Origin: Lithocarpus polystachyus
Taxonomy: Eukaryota > Streptophyta > Magnoliopsida > Fagales > Fagaceae
NCBI GenBank assembly: GCA_033629205.1
Contig: CM066165.1
Span: 59,607,447-59,671,446, forward strand
Reading direction: 5' to 3'
DNA: 64,000 nucleotides
Shown here: positions 21,535-34,125 of the stretch, in pieces
Layout: each line of letters opens with the position of its first letter
How positions within the stretch are numbered: the stretch's first letter is position 1
Position numbers and translations under genes: made by a program
Notes under the pieces: generated by a model
Told to the model about the DNA's origin: nothing
Databases searched by the model: none
What the model saw: the letters and a program-made list of their open reading frames with translations, nothing else

Positions 21535-22950
21535 TGTTGGGGTTTATACCCTAAAATCCAATTTATTGGCATGTCATAAATAATTAAATTGTTTAATTAT
21601 ACGAGACTATTTATAAATGAACTAATGGGACATTATCTTAGTCCACGAGATGCATAGTATGCGATTTATGTGATTTAGTCACAGAAGATATAAATTGCAA
21701 GTTCTTTGTAAACTCAGAATGTAGTTCATAGTCGGTGATGAAATTGGGCGTTTCATCTACGAAGACTATAACATATCAACTAAGATGATTTGTCTTGATC
21801 ATGGAAATGGAAGATTTCTAGTTGGTATATTGATATGTTTTAAGAGTTAAGATATATTGAACTGGACTGCTGTGAGATTTATTATTCTCCTAACGGTTGT
21901 CAAATGAATAATAAATCTCACAACTTCTATTTACATCAACTCTAAATCCTGAGAGAATAATGGACCTGATCATGAGATGTAGGTTCCTTTGATATATCAG
22001 GAGTAAGATCTATAAGTTATGGTCAAAACCTCAGTATGTTGGGCAGCCGCATTTAGTGTTGATGGAACATATATTCTCAAGATGGAATTCATAATCTCTT
22101 AATAGAGATATAAAATATTCCTTTGTGATAAGTTTAATGGGATTGGTTATTCAGAGAGTTGGGCCCAACCACTTTAGTAAGGAGTTACTAAAGTATATAT
22201 TTATGGAATTGGATTTCATAAATATATGTTGAATAACATTAAGGATTAAACAGGGTACTCAAGGATTAAGATGTAGTAATCTTCAAAGTGACAGTCTATA
22301 TTCATGACTTTGTATTACTACGAATATTTTAATGAAGTGGTTGTATGTATAATAAAGTCTTGGGATATAATTTATTAATAAGGCCTAGAGTGCAATTATA
22401 TTCATATAGTGGTATTGAATATAATTAATGGTAACTTTGGACTTGTCAAGAGTTGACAGAAAAGCCTAAGGCCCATTGGAGCTAGAGTCTTATTTGTTCC
22501 CTTTTGGTACTACTCCAAGCCACACAACTTGAGCCCAATTGGAATGGCCCAAAAGATTAGCCCAATTAGATAATCAGTTGTATATAAAGAGAGAAACATA
22601 CAGAATTTCATAAATCCTTTCATGGGTCTTTTCATTAGTGTTTTTCATCAAGATTACACAAAGAATGAAATGGTTTGTATGTGAGTGTTGGACACTCCCT
22701 TGTTCTCTTCTTGGAAACTGATTGAAAGACCACACATATTGAGCATTAAGTGGAATTGGAGTGAAGATTAAAAGTCTTTCCAAGAATTTCTGATCTTTGG
22801 TTTTGAATTTCACCACACCTAGGTACGCTTTCTTGTTCTTAAATTCTGAAACTTACATGGTACATGTTATCAATTGCGAATGAAGTAGATCCGTTGATTT
22901 TTCCGCTGCGTATGTTTTGTATATGATACGAACATGTATTTTTCCTAACA
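21535..22950 (+). repeat. 3' LTR of D2 (B type, ~1416 bp)
   Basis: It starts TGTTGGGGTTTATACCC and ends TTTTTCCTAACA. Its first two bases are shared with the GATTG TSD made by C1, so it originally followed the D2 purine tract at 12099-12109 directly. A TATA box (TATATAAA, 22581-22588) precedes GAGAGAAACATAC. Confidence 0.88.
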
Positions 22951-24164
22951 GAAAGATGTTAGAATTTGTTGAAAGAAAACTATAAAATACATTTAGAAAT
23001 GAGATGGTTGTATTAGATACACCACAAGGTATTATTCTAAATGTATAGCTAGTACACCGGTACAATACCATAGTGGGAGGATTATCAAATACCAAAAAAA
23101 AAAAAAAATTATACTTTTGAGATAAACTTTTGAAGTCATTTCACAAGGATATGAATTTAGTCCTCGGTCCTACGTTGAGGCAATAGATGATATGAATATG
23201 GATTACTAGATCAAAGTTATGTGAATAGAATTAGATTCTATTTGAAGTCTAAAACTTGTAGAGGCACCTAATGGCATTAAGCTTATTGTTTTCACATAGT
23301 TCTACAAGTAAATGAGATTGATAGATTTGAAGATGCAAACCTTCAAAGTCAAGACTAGTGGCAAAAATATTTATTCAGAAAGAAACGGTTCGACTATGAA
23401 AAGATGTTTTCACCAATATTCAAGTTTGACTCTATCTAGATTCTCTTATCCATTATATTTCATTTGAATGAAATATGGCAATGGATATCAAGAAAGTTTC
23501 TTTTAGTAGCAATCTTGTGGAAGACATCTATATGATGTAACTAGACTTGTACATAGCAAAGAAACAGTAGTGTTTAGTATACAAGTTGCTTAAATTCCAT
23601 TTAAGGATTAAGCAAGCATCTGATCATAAAAGATCATCTTTGATCAAGTAATCAAATTGTTTGATTTTGATCAAGTATCAAAAGGCCTTATGTGTGTAAA
23701 AGCTATATAGAATAATAAATTTCTTAATGTATGTTGATGACATTATAATCATTTAGAATGATGTAGAGTTATTGTCATCAATAAATTTTTTGTTGTCAAA
23801 TCCAGTTTGATATAAAGTACTTGGGAAAGACTAGTCACATTCTAAGAATTAAACTTTGTTAAAATTCAGAAATTAGGATGTTGGGTCTATCTCAAACTGC
23901 TTAAATAGAATAGATTCTAGCCAAGTATAGCATGTAATACTTTAAGAAAGGATTTTTTCCTTTTCAGTTTAAAGTTCCTTTATAAAGGACTATAGTCCAA
24001 AGACATATAAAAGGAAGAGCATATTAAGATGGTTCCTTATTCTACATCAATAGGAAGTCTTTATGCTATGCTAAATGCTAGGCTAAATATCTATTTTGCA
24101 GTGGACATGGTAAGAAAATATCAATCAAATCAAAGATCACTAAATTTAGTGGGAGTAAAGCATA
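22951..24164 (+). pseudogene. D1: decayed Copia pol (RT and RNase H part)
   Basis: It resumes D1 pol after D2 at the equivalent of position ~10560 in D2. It includes traces of RT (near 23400-23760, with YVDDI-like words near 23730) and the start of RNase H (SIGSLYAMLNARLNIYF near 24047-24097). Many stops and indels are at the same places as in D2 and F. At ~24165 it jumps straight into the middle of a Copia LTR. Confidence 0.72.
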
Positions 24165-27100
24165 TAAAATATAAGTTTAATGGGTTTGGTCATTTAGAGT
24201 GTTGGGCCCAACCAATTTAGTAAGGAGTTACTAAAGTATATATTTATGGAATTAGATTTCATAAATATGTGATGAATAACATAAAGGATTAAACCGGGTA
24301 CTCAAGAATTAAGATGTAGTATTCTTCAAAGTGGTAGTGTATATTCTCAAGATGGAATTCATAATCTCTTAACGGAGATATCAAATATTCCCTTGAGATA
24401 AGTTTAATGGGTTTGGTTATTCAGAGTGTTAGACCTAACCACTTTAGTAAGGATATACTAAAGTATATATTTATGAAATTGAATTTTATAAATATATGAT
24501 GAATAACTTAAAAGATTAAACCTGGTTGTAACACCCGTCTCATTTAAATTTAATTTAATTACTTCTAGAGAGTAGATTTGATAAATTGCTTAATTATTTT
24601 GGAGGAGATAATTATTTTATATTGTGATTTTTGCTATGATAATAATATTAATATTAATGGGTTTAGTGGAAAATGTGTGGGTCTTAGAAGTTTTTTTATT
24701 TTAGTGTAGTGGGCTTCTAAATTTTCAGCCCAACTGAAATTAGCCTTATCATGGAATAGGCTTCCAAACTTTCAGCCCAAGTGCAACAGCCTTATAATGA
24801 AAGAAAGTTAGGGTTTCTCAAAAAAAAAGAAAAGGGGGCTGTGCACTTCAGGGCAGCCAGCAACTTCATTTGGTTTTTTTTGAGGTAAGCATCATTCTAG
24901 GAAAGCTTTCTTTTTCTTTTTGCTGGAATTTCAATGATGTTTGCTGGAATTTCAATAATATCAAGCATATATAGATTGCTGAAATTTTGTGTTGCTGGAA
25001 AATAATGTTAACAATATATATATATATATTAAATTTCGAATCAAGGAATCAATTTTATAATATCAATTGATGGCCGAATATATATATATATATATATAAA
25101 TATTAAATTGAAGTTTCATCTAATAGTTCACGGGTTTGGCCGAATTGAATGAATGGGATTGATTTATACAAATTGTGGCGTAGGAAATTTGACATCTGAG
25201 AGCCTTAATATATATAAACACTTAGGGATCTTGTAATTGAACCTCCTTGTTATTCACGAAGTAACATCTCTTAGAGTAGGCGGCAATGTTTGTCTTGGCT
25301 TGTGTTGCATCTGATGACTAAGTGTTCCTATATATATATATACCTAGATTTATAAGTATATGATGGATGATTCAATTCAGCTTGGCCGAATTTGTTTTAG
25401 CTAGGATTTAATACATGGCTTGGCCGAATATATATTTATATATATACTACATCAATAGTTCATGGGTTAATTCAATTGGTTTGCCGATTACATATATATA
25501 TATATATATATGTATATTAGATGTTAGCGTTAGGGTTAGTATTAAATTTGCTGGAATTTAATAATAACAATTGTATAGAATTGCACTTGTGGGCAGCGTT
25601 ACAATTAAATATAAGTTATGCGTATAGTTTTTGCAGGTGGCTGATTTTGTTAGTTTAGGGGTTGACCGAATTGAAAAGGTTTGCAATTGTGGGTAGCTTT
25701 ACAATTAAATATATGGGTATTTTAGATGTTAGTTTAGGGAATTGTTTTATCAAGAGAACTGTGTGATTATTAAGAACCTGCCCTTATTGAATTGTTTAAT
25801 TATCATTTAGGTTCTAGTTGACGTTGTTTCGAGCAATTGAAGTGAAGCTTGGTTTAGCCACTAGAGGTAAGTAGACTTCAGCACATGACGTCTTTCAGGA
25901 CATATATATTTATATATATATACACGTGGTAAAAATACATATTTATCTATATATGTATATAATTGCAAAGATGAAGTTCCAAAAACTTATACTATTGTTA
26001 GTGCTTTGCACATACTCGAATTTTATTATCTATTGTATGTTATTATGAAATTGTATTTGTCAAGAATTGTTTCAAATGGTCAACTAGACAGTCTGCAACC
26101 TTTGCCAATACAGGGTTAAGTGTTGGTCTTCGGCCGAAGTAGTGTTAGTGTGGTGTGGTGCAGTGTTATTGTTGCTCTTCGGAGCTAGTGTTGCCTCTTT
26201 GAGGTTAGTGTTATTGTTCCCATGGGAAATCACCCACCGAGTGTTTAGCAGCTTTTGTCTATGTTTGACTAATATTTTTTCATATTGGATTACTGTTTAA
26301 TTGCTACTGTTCTTTCAGGTGGAAAATTGTTTATTTTCATAATAAAGTGTTTCTACCTACTTTGGTGCATATTGGCATATTAATGTGGTTATTATTGTAT
26401 TAATGTTTACAGCGTTATAGTGATATATTTTATTTTAACAGCTTTATGGAATAAATTATATTACAGTTTAAACTAATTGTAATTGTATTGTGAGGACTAT
26501 ATTTTGTCAAAAATATTATCGTTTTGTTTTGGAAGACATCCTCATGTTGTAGTCTCTTATTGAGCCTTTAGCTCACCCCTTTTTCCATCCTTTCAGATTA
26601 GAGGCTTGGAGTGTATTTTGGTGGTAGATCAGTGAAGCCTTAGATTGATGACTGCGTTTGGAGCTTGGATAGTTGCTGAGTTGTTTTAGTAAAATTGTTT
26701 CAGGGCTATGAGATTATTTTTTTTTTGGAACTATTTTGAGATGTTATTTGGGGATTTTACATACAAGAATATTATTGTTGTTTTGTTTTTTTTATGGATA
26801 TTTAAGGAAATCCGTTGATGAAATAAGAAGTTTATTTGAGGTTTTAATTACGCTCTGTTCCATTATATTAGTGCTGATTATTTCTAAGACAGGTTATGCA
26901 TCTAAATCCTTCTTAAGGGTTTGGGTTGTTACACTGGTACTCAAAGATTAAGATGTAGTAATTTCAAGGTGGCAGTCTATATTCATGACTTTGTATTATT
27001 ACGAATATTTTATGAAGGGGTTGCATGTATAATAAAGTCTTGGGATATAATTTATTGATAAGACCTAGAATATAATTATATTTATATAATGGTATTAAAT

Positions 27101-27597
27101 ATAATTAATGGTAACTTTGGGCTTGTCAAGAGTTGACAGAAAAGCCCAAGGCCCATTGGAGCTAGTGTTTTATTGGTCTCTTTTGGTCCCACCCTAAGCC
27201 ACATACTATAGCCCAATTGTAAAGGCCCAATAGGCCAACCCAATTAGATAATCAATTAGTTATAAAGGGAGAAACATACACAATTTTTAATATAAGAAAA
27301 AGAGACATCATTGTGAAATGGTGTGTATGTATGAGTGAAGTCACTTAATTATTCTCCCGTAGAAACTGATTGAGAGACCACACTTCTTGGGCGTAAAGTG
27401 GAATTGGAGTGAAAATTAAAAGTATTCCCAAGTACTTCTAATCTTTTGTTTTGAATTTTACTGTACCAAGGTACGCTATTTTGTTCTTAAATTCTGAAAT
27501 TTACATAGTGCATGTTATCAATCATGAATGAAATAGATCCATCTTTATTGCTTCCGCTGTGTGTTTTGCATGAGATACAAAACTAGATTTCTCAACA
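24165..27597 (+). repeat. Partial 5' LTR of Copia E, split by a Gypsy solo LTR
   Basis: The parts are ~24165-24526 and 26934-27597. The left part repeats one LTR segment twice (AAGTTTAATGGGTTTGG at ~24173 and ~24400), a local duplication. The LTR ends GATTTCTCAACA and is followed at once by a PBS, so it belongs to the element on its right. The LTR start is missing. Confidence 0.75.
24527..26933 (+). repeat. Solo LTR of the Gypsy chromovirus family (~2.4 kb)
   Basis: It starts TGTAACACCCGTC and ends GGGTTGTTACA, matching the LTR at 2228-4522. Perfect TSDs CTGGT lie at 24522-24526 and 26934-26938 inside the Copia E LTR. Internal TA microsatellites near 25017, 25079, 25330 and 25492 account for much of its length difference from the first copy. 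Confidence 0.93.
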
Positions 27598-27599
27598 AC

Positions 27600-27611
27600 T
27601 GATATCAGAGC
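27600..27611 (+). promoter_or_regulatory. Primer binding site of Copia E (one base changed)
   Basis: TGATATCAGAGC lies two bases after the LTR end, against TGGTATCAGAGC in the other elements. The change lies in the part that pairs with the tRNA 3' end and may weaken priming. Confidence 0.75.
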
Positions 27612-28269
27612 CAGGTTTTCAATATCATGATTGTATAACATGTGATTAGATTTTAGAATAAAAGAAAAATAGTTTCTTGATGACATCGGGTTCACACTAA
27701 GGATGCATATTCTCTTGTTTTAATTGTTGTAGGCCATGATTATGTTTCTTTGCATCAAGTGCTGTGTCATGCTTTTATATGCATCAACAATTCGTATGCA
27801 TTAAGGATTGATTTTCCTTTTCTATTGAATCCTATATCATCATTACAAATTGGCTCTGTCAGAAATGAATCGTATATGAAGTCAATTGATCCTATATATT
27901 CATGAATTGATTATTGATTATTGATCCTATATATTCATCAATTGATCCTGTATTATAAATTGGCTCTGTCAATAATCATGTCTCTTGTGATAGTGCCATG
28001 TCTTGTTAATAATTGCCAAGGATTGATTGTTATTGAATATTATATAACCGTCAAGATTGTCATGCGCATGAACCAAATGATTGCAACGCTTGGCTATATA
28101 AAGGCTTATATAAGGCTTGCATGACTTGGCATTGTATTACATGCTATAAGATCATATATAAATCTTGCATGGTTTCGTGGACTCGTGCATGGTCTTTAAC
28201 ATCAAATGCATATTCCAATCCGTTTTGTCTTGGATGTGTGAATTGCTTTGTATGTACAATCCGTATATT

Positions 28270-28300
<31 letters not shown>

Positions 28301-29231
28301 GGGTTTACATGCATCATATAAATATATGGATTTACATGCATTAATCCGTATATTATATTATTTATATAAATATATATGGGTTTACATATATATAAATATA
28401 TGTGTTTGATCAAGGATTCATCATATATTTATAGTCAAATAGTTCATGTTAATGCTAGGGTTATGAAATTTATTTCTAATGAGATTAGGATTATGTTTTC
28501 AAGGTGTCTAGCATTATTATGGTTCATGATCTTAAAAACCTTTAATTTAAAATATCAAGTGGGAGAGAGATACAAGGGTTGGATCTCACGGCCTCCATTA
28601 TCGTTTTATAATAGTATGGGTAAACACCTCGTCTTGGCGTATATGCCTCGCGATCCCAAAGGAGGGTGTTTACTTCATAGTACTACAAGATTGAACTTAC
28701 CCGTTTAAAGTAGTGTGAACAAGCACCTCGTCTTGGCGTATATGCCTCGCGATCCCAAAGGAGGGTGTTTACTTCATAGTACTACAAGATTGAACTTACC
28801 CATTTAAAGTAGTGTGAACAAGCACCTCGTCTTGGCGTATATGCCTCGCGATCCCAAAGAAGGGTGTTTTGTTTCATGGTATTACAAGTTTAAACACTAT
28901 AAAGGAAGATGAAATGTGGCTATACATGATTCTAGATAATGGAGTACACTAGACTAAGTGTAATGTTAACCTCCCAAAGGAGCTATGTCATTATTACTTA
29001 GAGGCTAAAGGCAAAAGAGTTACCATGTTAGCATAAATAATGAGAATATTTCTCAACCAATTAATGTGTTTATAATAAACTTGCTACCAAGGAATTATAG
29101 ACATGGATTGGGTTGTCGTTGTATATATTATTTTATGGTTTTATTAAGGTTCCATATTATATGCTTATATGCTAAATTGATAATGTCCAGTTTACTTATT
29201 ATATTCATGTTTATTATTTCAGATTTAAATC
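27612..29231 (+). other. Copia E leader
   Basis: About 1.6 kb with no credible ORF. It holds near-direct repeats of ATTGATCCTATATATTCAT (27886-27945), many TGCATG/ATGCAT words (27700-28360), a TA microsatellite (28268-28300), one GAG-triloop hairpin (TTCTAAT with ATTAGGA near 28473) and three tandem stem-loop units (28622-28869). The ~270 bp before gag are common to H and C1. Confidence 0.7.
28622..28869 (+). repeat. Three tandem ~99-bp units, each with a two-stem hairpin
   Basis: Hairpins lie at 28622-28671, 28721-28770 and 28820-28869. Outer arms are AAACACC/GGTGTTT in the first and AAGCACC/GGTGTTT in the others (one G-U). The inner arms GGC/GCC flank GTATAT. The spacers, including TCATAGTACTACAAG, are also repeated. 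Confidence 0.8.
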
Positions 29232-30175
29232 ATGGCATCATTTAGCCCATTTGTTGCTATTCTTAATCAAAACAAACTGACTGGATTCAACTATGTTGAC
29301 TGGAAAAGAAATTTGGACATTGTTCTTACTGCTAAACAGCACAAATATGTGCTTACTCAACCATGTCTTAGCTTTCCATCATTAGATGCTCCTCTTAAGG
29401 AAAAACAGTGATATTATCGTTAGCAGAAATCTAATGAGATAGCCAAGTGCTATATCCTAGCATCTATTTCAAATGTTCTACAGCATCAAATGCAGGATGT
29501 AGAACTAGCTTCGGACATTATGCTAAGTCTGAAGGATATGTTTGGTGAGCAAGGCCATTCTACAATGCAAGAAATTATGAGGCAAATTTATAATACCAAA
29601 ATAGCTGAAGGTACTTCAATGAAGGAGCATTGTCTTAGGACGATCTCTAATCTGAATACATTTGAAGTTTTAGGTGCCAATATTGATGGAGAATCCCAAA
29701 TGGATATGATACTCCAGTCACTACCAGAATCATTCAAGGAATTCAAGCTTAAGTATAATATGAACAAAAAGGTTTATACGTTGTCTGAATTGATGAATGA
29801 GTTGGTAGTGGCGGAAGTCATCCTTGGTACTTCTAGTGTTGATGCCAATATAGCTGAAGCTTCTACTTCTCAACCTAAGTCGAAAGGTAAGGGTAAAAAG
29901 AAGAAGAAGAAGGACTTTACCAAGAGAGTTGGTAAGCAAATTTCCTTAGGAGTTGCCAACAAAGGATAGAAAATGAAAGAAAAGTGTTTCTATTATGGTG
30001 AGAAAGGATATTGGAAGAGGAATTGTCCAATATTCAAAGCTGCCAAGAATAAGGGTATGAAAAGTTCATTTCTTCTTGAAATATGTTTAGTACAGAATCC
30101 CACGGATTCTTGGTGTGTGGATTCAAGTTGTACTAATCATATCTGCAACACTTTGTAGGGGTTCCAAGAGACCAG
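29232..30175 (+). pseudogene. Copia E gag and protease start, broken
   Basis: It starts at ATG 29232 (MASFSPFVAILNQNK). The UBN2-like gag region is clear (LQHQMQDVELASDIMLSLKDMFG), followed by a Lys-rich stretch and the zinc-knuckle position. There the usual Cys and His residues are partly replaced (CFYYGEKGYWKRNC). Lesions: TGA at 29409-29411, a stop after VANKG near 29967, and a stop at 30156-30158. The protease DSG position reads DSS. Near 30175 the sequence leaves gag and enters minus-strand leader. Gag would form virus-like particles; this copy cannot. Confidence 0.85.
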
Positions 30176-31790
30176 AAAATTAAATGCATAGTTTTAACAG
30201 TTTTTATCAAATCATAACATCAATATTAGTTTTTATCAAATCATAGTTTCAACAGCCATGCAGAAAATTAAATGCATATATAACTTTCTAACATCATGAA
30301 ACTATAATCTCTAATTCCAAAACTCACAAAACATGTTATACAGATTCGAATTGAAGACCGCTCTGATACCAATTGTTGGGAAAAATATATGTTCGTATCA
30401 CATACAAAACATACGCAGCGGAAAATTAACGGGTCTACTTCATTCGCAATTGATAACATGCACTATGAAAGTTTCAGAATTTAAGAACAAGAAAGCGTAC
30501 CTTGGTGCGGTGAAATTCAAAACCAAAGATCAGAAGTTCTTGGGAAGACTTTTAATCTTCACTCCAATTCCACCTAATGCCCAAGATGTGTGGTCTCTCA
30601 ATCAGTTTCCAATGAGAGAACATGGGAGTGTCCAACACTCACATACAACCATTTCATTTCTTGTGTAATCTTGATGAAAAATACTTATGAAAAAACTCAT
30701 GAAAAGACTCTCTTCAAAAACTTATGAAATTCTGTATGTTTCTCTCCTTATATACAACTGATTATCTAATTGGGCTAGCCTTTTGGGCCATTCTAATTGG
30801 GCACTAGTGTGTGGCTTGGAGTGAGACCAAAAGGGAACAAATAAGACTCTAGCTCCAATGGGCCTTGGGCTTTTCTATCAACTCTTGACAAGTCCAAATT
30901 TACCATTAATTATATTCAATACCACTATATGAATATAATTGTACTCTAGGCCTTATTAATAAATTATATCCCAAGACTTTATTATGCATGCAACCCCTTC
31001 ATTAAAATATTCATAGTAATACAAAGTCATGAATATAGACTGCCACTTTGTAGATTACTACATCTTAATCCTTGAGTACCCGATTTAATCCTTAATTATT
31101 CATCATATATTTATGAAATCCAATTCCATAAATATATACTTTAGTAATTCCTTACTAAAGTGGTTGGGCTCAACTCTCTGAATAACCAATCCCATTAAAC
31201 TTATCTCAAGGGAATATTTTATATCTCCGTTAAGAGATTATGAATTCCATCTTGAGAATATATGTTCCATCAACACTAAATGCGGTTGCCCAACATACTG
31301 AGGTTTTGACCGTAACTTATAGATCTCACTCCTGATATATCAAAGCAACCTACATCTCATGATCAGGTCCATTATTCTCTCAGGATTTAGAGTTGATGTA
31401 AATAGAAGTCGTGAGATTTATTATTCAATTGACAGTCGTTAGGAGAATAATAAATCTCACAGCGGTCCAGTTCAATATGTCTTAACTCTTAAAACATATT
31501 AACATACAAACTAGAAATCTTCCATTTCCATGATCAAGACAAATCATTTTAGTTGATATATTATGGCCTTCGCAGAGCCCAATTTCATCACCAACTACGA
31601 ACTACATTCTGAATTTTCAAACAAATTGCAATTTATATCTTCTATGACTTTTCACATAATTCACATACTATGCATCTCATGGACTAAGATAATGTCCCAT
31701 TAGTTCAATAATAAATAGTCTCAGATAATTAAACAATTTAATCATTTATGTCATGCCAATAAATTGGATTTTAGGGCATAAACCCCAACA
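30176..31790 (-). mobile_element. G: minus-strand Copia LTR (B type) with a stub of leader
   Basis: The LTR is 30374-31790 (TGTTGGGAAAAATAT to CATAAACCCCAACA on the plus strand), about 1417 bp. To its left lie a PBS on the minus strand (ending near 30372) and ~180 bp of leader matching 19915-20098. The body of the element is absent and the leader joins E gag head-to-head. The junction carries the motif AAAATTAAATGCATA, present both at 30176 and at 30264. Confidence 0.82.
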
Positions 31791-32765
31791 GAGTCATGGA
31801 GACTTGTATTTTGTTTTTCTTATTTTTTGTACATAAAAAATAAGTGGCAACTCCACAACCACTTACCCAAAAAGAGAGGTGCCCTAAAAAGTACCCGAAT
31901 CTCTTTTTTTTTGAGGGACAAGTCTCTCACAGTGGAAACTCCGATGGGGATGTCGAGGGCTAAGCTTCGTATTATACTTAAGTGACCAAATATGTACCAT
32001 TATTTTGCATGGTCTTGCAAGATATAGTTGTTGTTTGTTTATTTATGTTTGATGGGATGTTGTGTGATATTTTGTTGTATGTATTGTTTGTTACAATCTT
32101 TCCCTAACTGTCATAGTGTGTGCCATCCAAACAATATGTATGCAACCCTTTTCAACAATTTTGTGGTAGTAGTAACCATGGATCACCGGTCTTCATTAGA
32201 TTCGGGTACCCAGTGGCAAACTCACCAACTCATAGCCCAAAGTTAGTGGATCATTTCCTATTGACTATAAAGGACAAACCATGCCATTTGAACCAACACA
32301 ATGTTCATTACATTACAAGTAGGGAGGTGTAATGTCCTAGTTATGAGAAACAATGAAACAACAAACCCACCCTACAACGTAATGACATAGAACCTATCCT
32401 TAGGTCGGTCCCGATTAAAAATTCATTGCATGTTGTGTGTGTTTGTTTTGGTTGGATGATGAATGTGGATGGGGTCTTAGCTTTGATTAACTTAACCAAG
32501 CCTATCACTAGGGGAGAATTTGGTCAAGATCAAAAGGAAGGCTGCAAAGAGAACCTCAGTCCGACACTCAAGCCAGTTGCTCCAGTTCCAATCCTATCAC
32601 TCCCATCACTATACTGAAGTCGTCAAGCATAGAAGAGACTCCATTGTTGCAACATCACAACCCCATTTTCAACCTCCAAGGTAGTTCAAGTCACTAGAAG
32701 TTTGAAGCTCCCCACACCATGGTAGAAGAGGGAAAACACCCAAATACAGAGGAACCCATGGAAAA
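31791..32765. other. Unassigned ~975 bp between two Copia fragments
   Basis: It shares nothing visible with the Copia or TG elements here. The stretch near 31930 (GTGGAAACTCCGATGGGGA) is reminiscent of the leader/PBS region of Tat-lineage Gypsy elements, so this may be a fragment of one. ORFs are all under 75 codons and unconvincing. No TSD was identified. Confidence 0.4.
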
Positions 32766-32945
32766 CACCCGAGTACTTCTGATCTTCAATTTTGAAATTC
32801 ACCGCACCAAGGTACACTCTCTTAACTCTATATTCTGAAACTTACATAGTGCATGTTATTAATTACGAATGAAGTAGATTCATAAATTTTTCGCTGCGTA
32901 TGTTTTTTTTTTTTTTTTGCGATATAAACATGTTATTTTCCATCA
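32766..32945 (+). repeat. Copia H: last ~180 bp of the 5' LTR
   Basis: It aligns with the LTR ends at 39950-40122 and 52150-52332, ending TTTTCCATCA, the same terminal variant as the solo LTR at 52332. A T17-type homopolymer interrupts the end. The remainder of the LTR is missing. Confidence 0.78.
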
Positions 32946-32947
32946 AA

Positions 32948-32959
32948 TGGCATCAGAGC
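32948..32959 (+). promoter_or_regulatory. Primer binding site of Copia H (one base changed)
   Basis: TGGCATCAGAGC directly follows the LTR end; the other elements have TGGTATCAGAGC. Confidence 0.75.
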
Positions 32960-34125
32960 GGTTTTCAATTTCGAATCTGTATAGCATGTTTTGTGAGTTT
33001 TGGAATTAGAGATAATAATTTCACGTTGTTAAAAGATTATGTATTTAATTTTCTACATGGTTGGTTGAAACTATGTTTATGATAAAAACTGATATTGATG
33101 TTATGATGTTGTTTAAATTTGTATTTAAGTATGTTTAATTGAATTTTTAGACTATAACATCAATGGAATTCAGTTTTGATATCATTCTCTGTCTATCATA
33201 TCTATATGATGGTTGTTTGTTCATCAAAAACGGTTGAAATATGTCTTAGTTAAATTCTGAAAAATTCAAATTTCACGCAACTTGATCAATTGAGAAACTA
33301 TCGAGCATCTATCGAGCTTAGAGAAAATTTCTCGATTGATCGACCAACTATCGAGCAATTGTCGAGCCAGCAAGATTGTATCTCGATCGATCGAACAGCT
33401 ATCGAGAATCGATCAAGCCTGAGAATTTTGAATTTTTCTAAGTGTTTTCATCAATATAAAGTGCAAGGTTGTGTGTGATTACTTTACACATGATTTCTTA
33501 TTAAAAAAACTTTAATTTAAAACATCTAGTGGTAGAGAGATATAAGGTTGGATCTCACGGCCTCCATTATCGGTTCATAGTAGTGTGAGGTAAGCACCTT
33601 GTCTTGGCGTATATGCCTCGTGATCCCAAAGGAGGGTGTTTACTTCATAGTACTACAAAATTGAACTTACCCATTTATAGTATGTGGACAAGCACCTCGT
33701 CTTGGCGTATATGCCTCGCGATCCCAAAGGAGGGTGTTTTGTTCCGTGGTACTACAAGTTTAAACACCATAAAGGGAGATGAAATGTGGCTACTCATGAT
33801 TCTAGATAATGGTGTACCCTAGACAAAGTGTAATGTTAACCTCCCAAAAGAGCTATGTCATTATTACTTAGAGGCTAAAGGTAATATGGCATGTTGTTAG
33901 TGTTTGATAAGAGTTACCATGATGACACTAATAATGAGAATAGTTCTCAATCAATTGGTGTGTTTATAATAAACTTGCTACCAAGGAATTATAGACACAG
34001 ATGGGGTTGTCATTGCATATATTATTTTATGGTTTTATTAAGGTTCCATAGTATATGCTTATATGCTAAATTAATAATGTCCAGTTTACTTATTATATTC
34101 ATGTTTATTATTTTCAGATTTGAAC
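32960..34125 (+). other. Copia H leader
   Basis: About 1.17 kb without a credible ORF. It carries ATCGAGC/CGATCG palindromic words (33285-33420), two stem-loop units (33592-33641 and 33690-33739), and the common pre-gag segment ending TTTTCAGATTTGAAC before the gag ATG. It is collinear with the C1 leader. Confidence 0.75.

Noticed and set aside
28268..28300. TA microsatellites here and near 3490, 8122, 25017, 25492 and 50425
   Set aside because: Simple repeats, common in plant LTRs and leaders; no further structure seen.
28622..28869. CRISPR-like array
   Set aside because: Repeat and spacer are both repeated, units are ~99 bp, and the context is a plant Copia leader.
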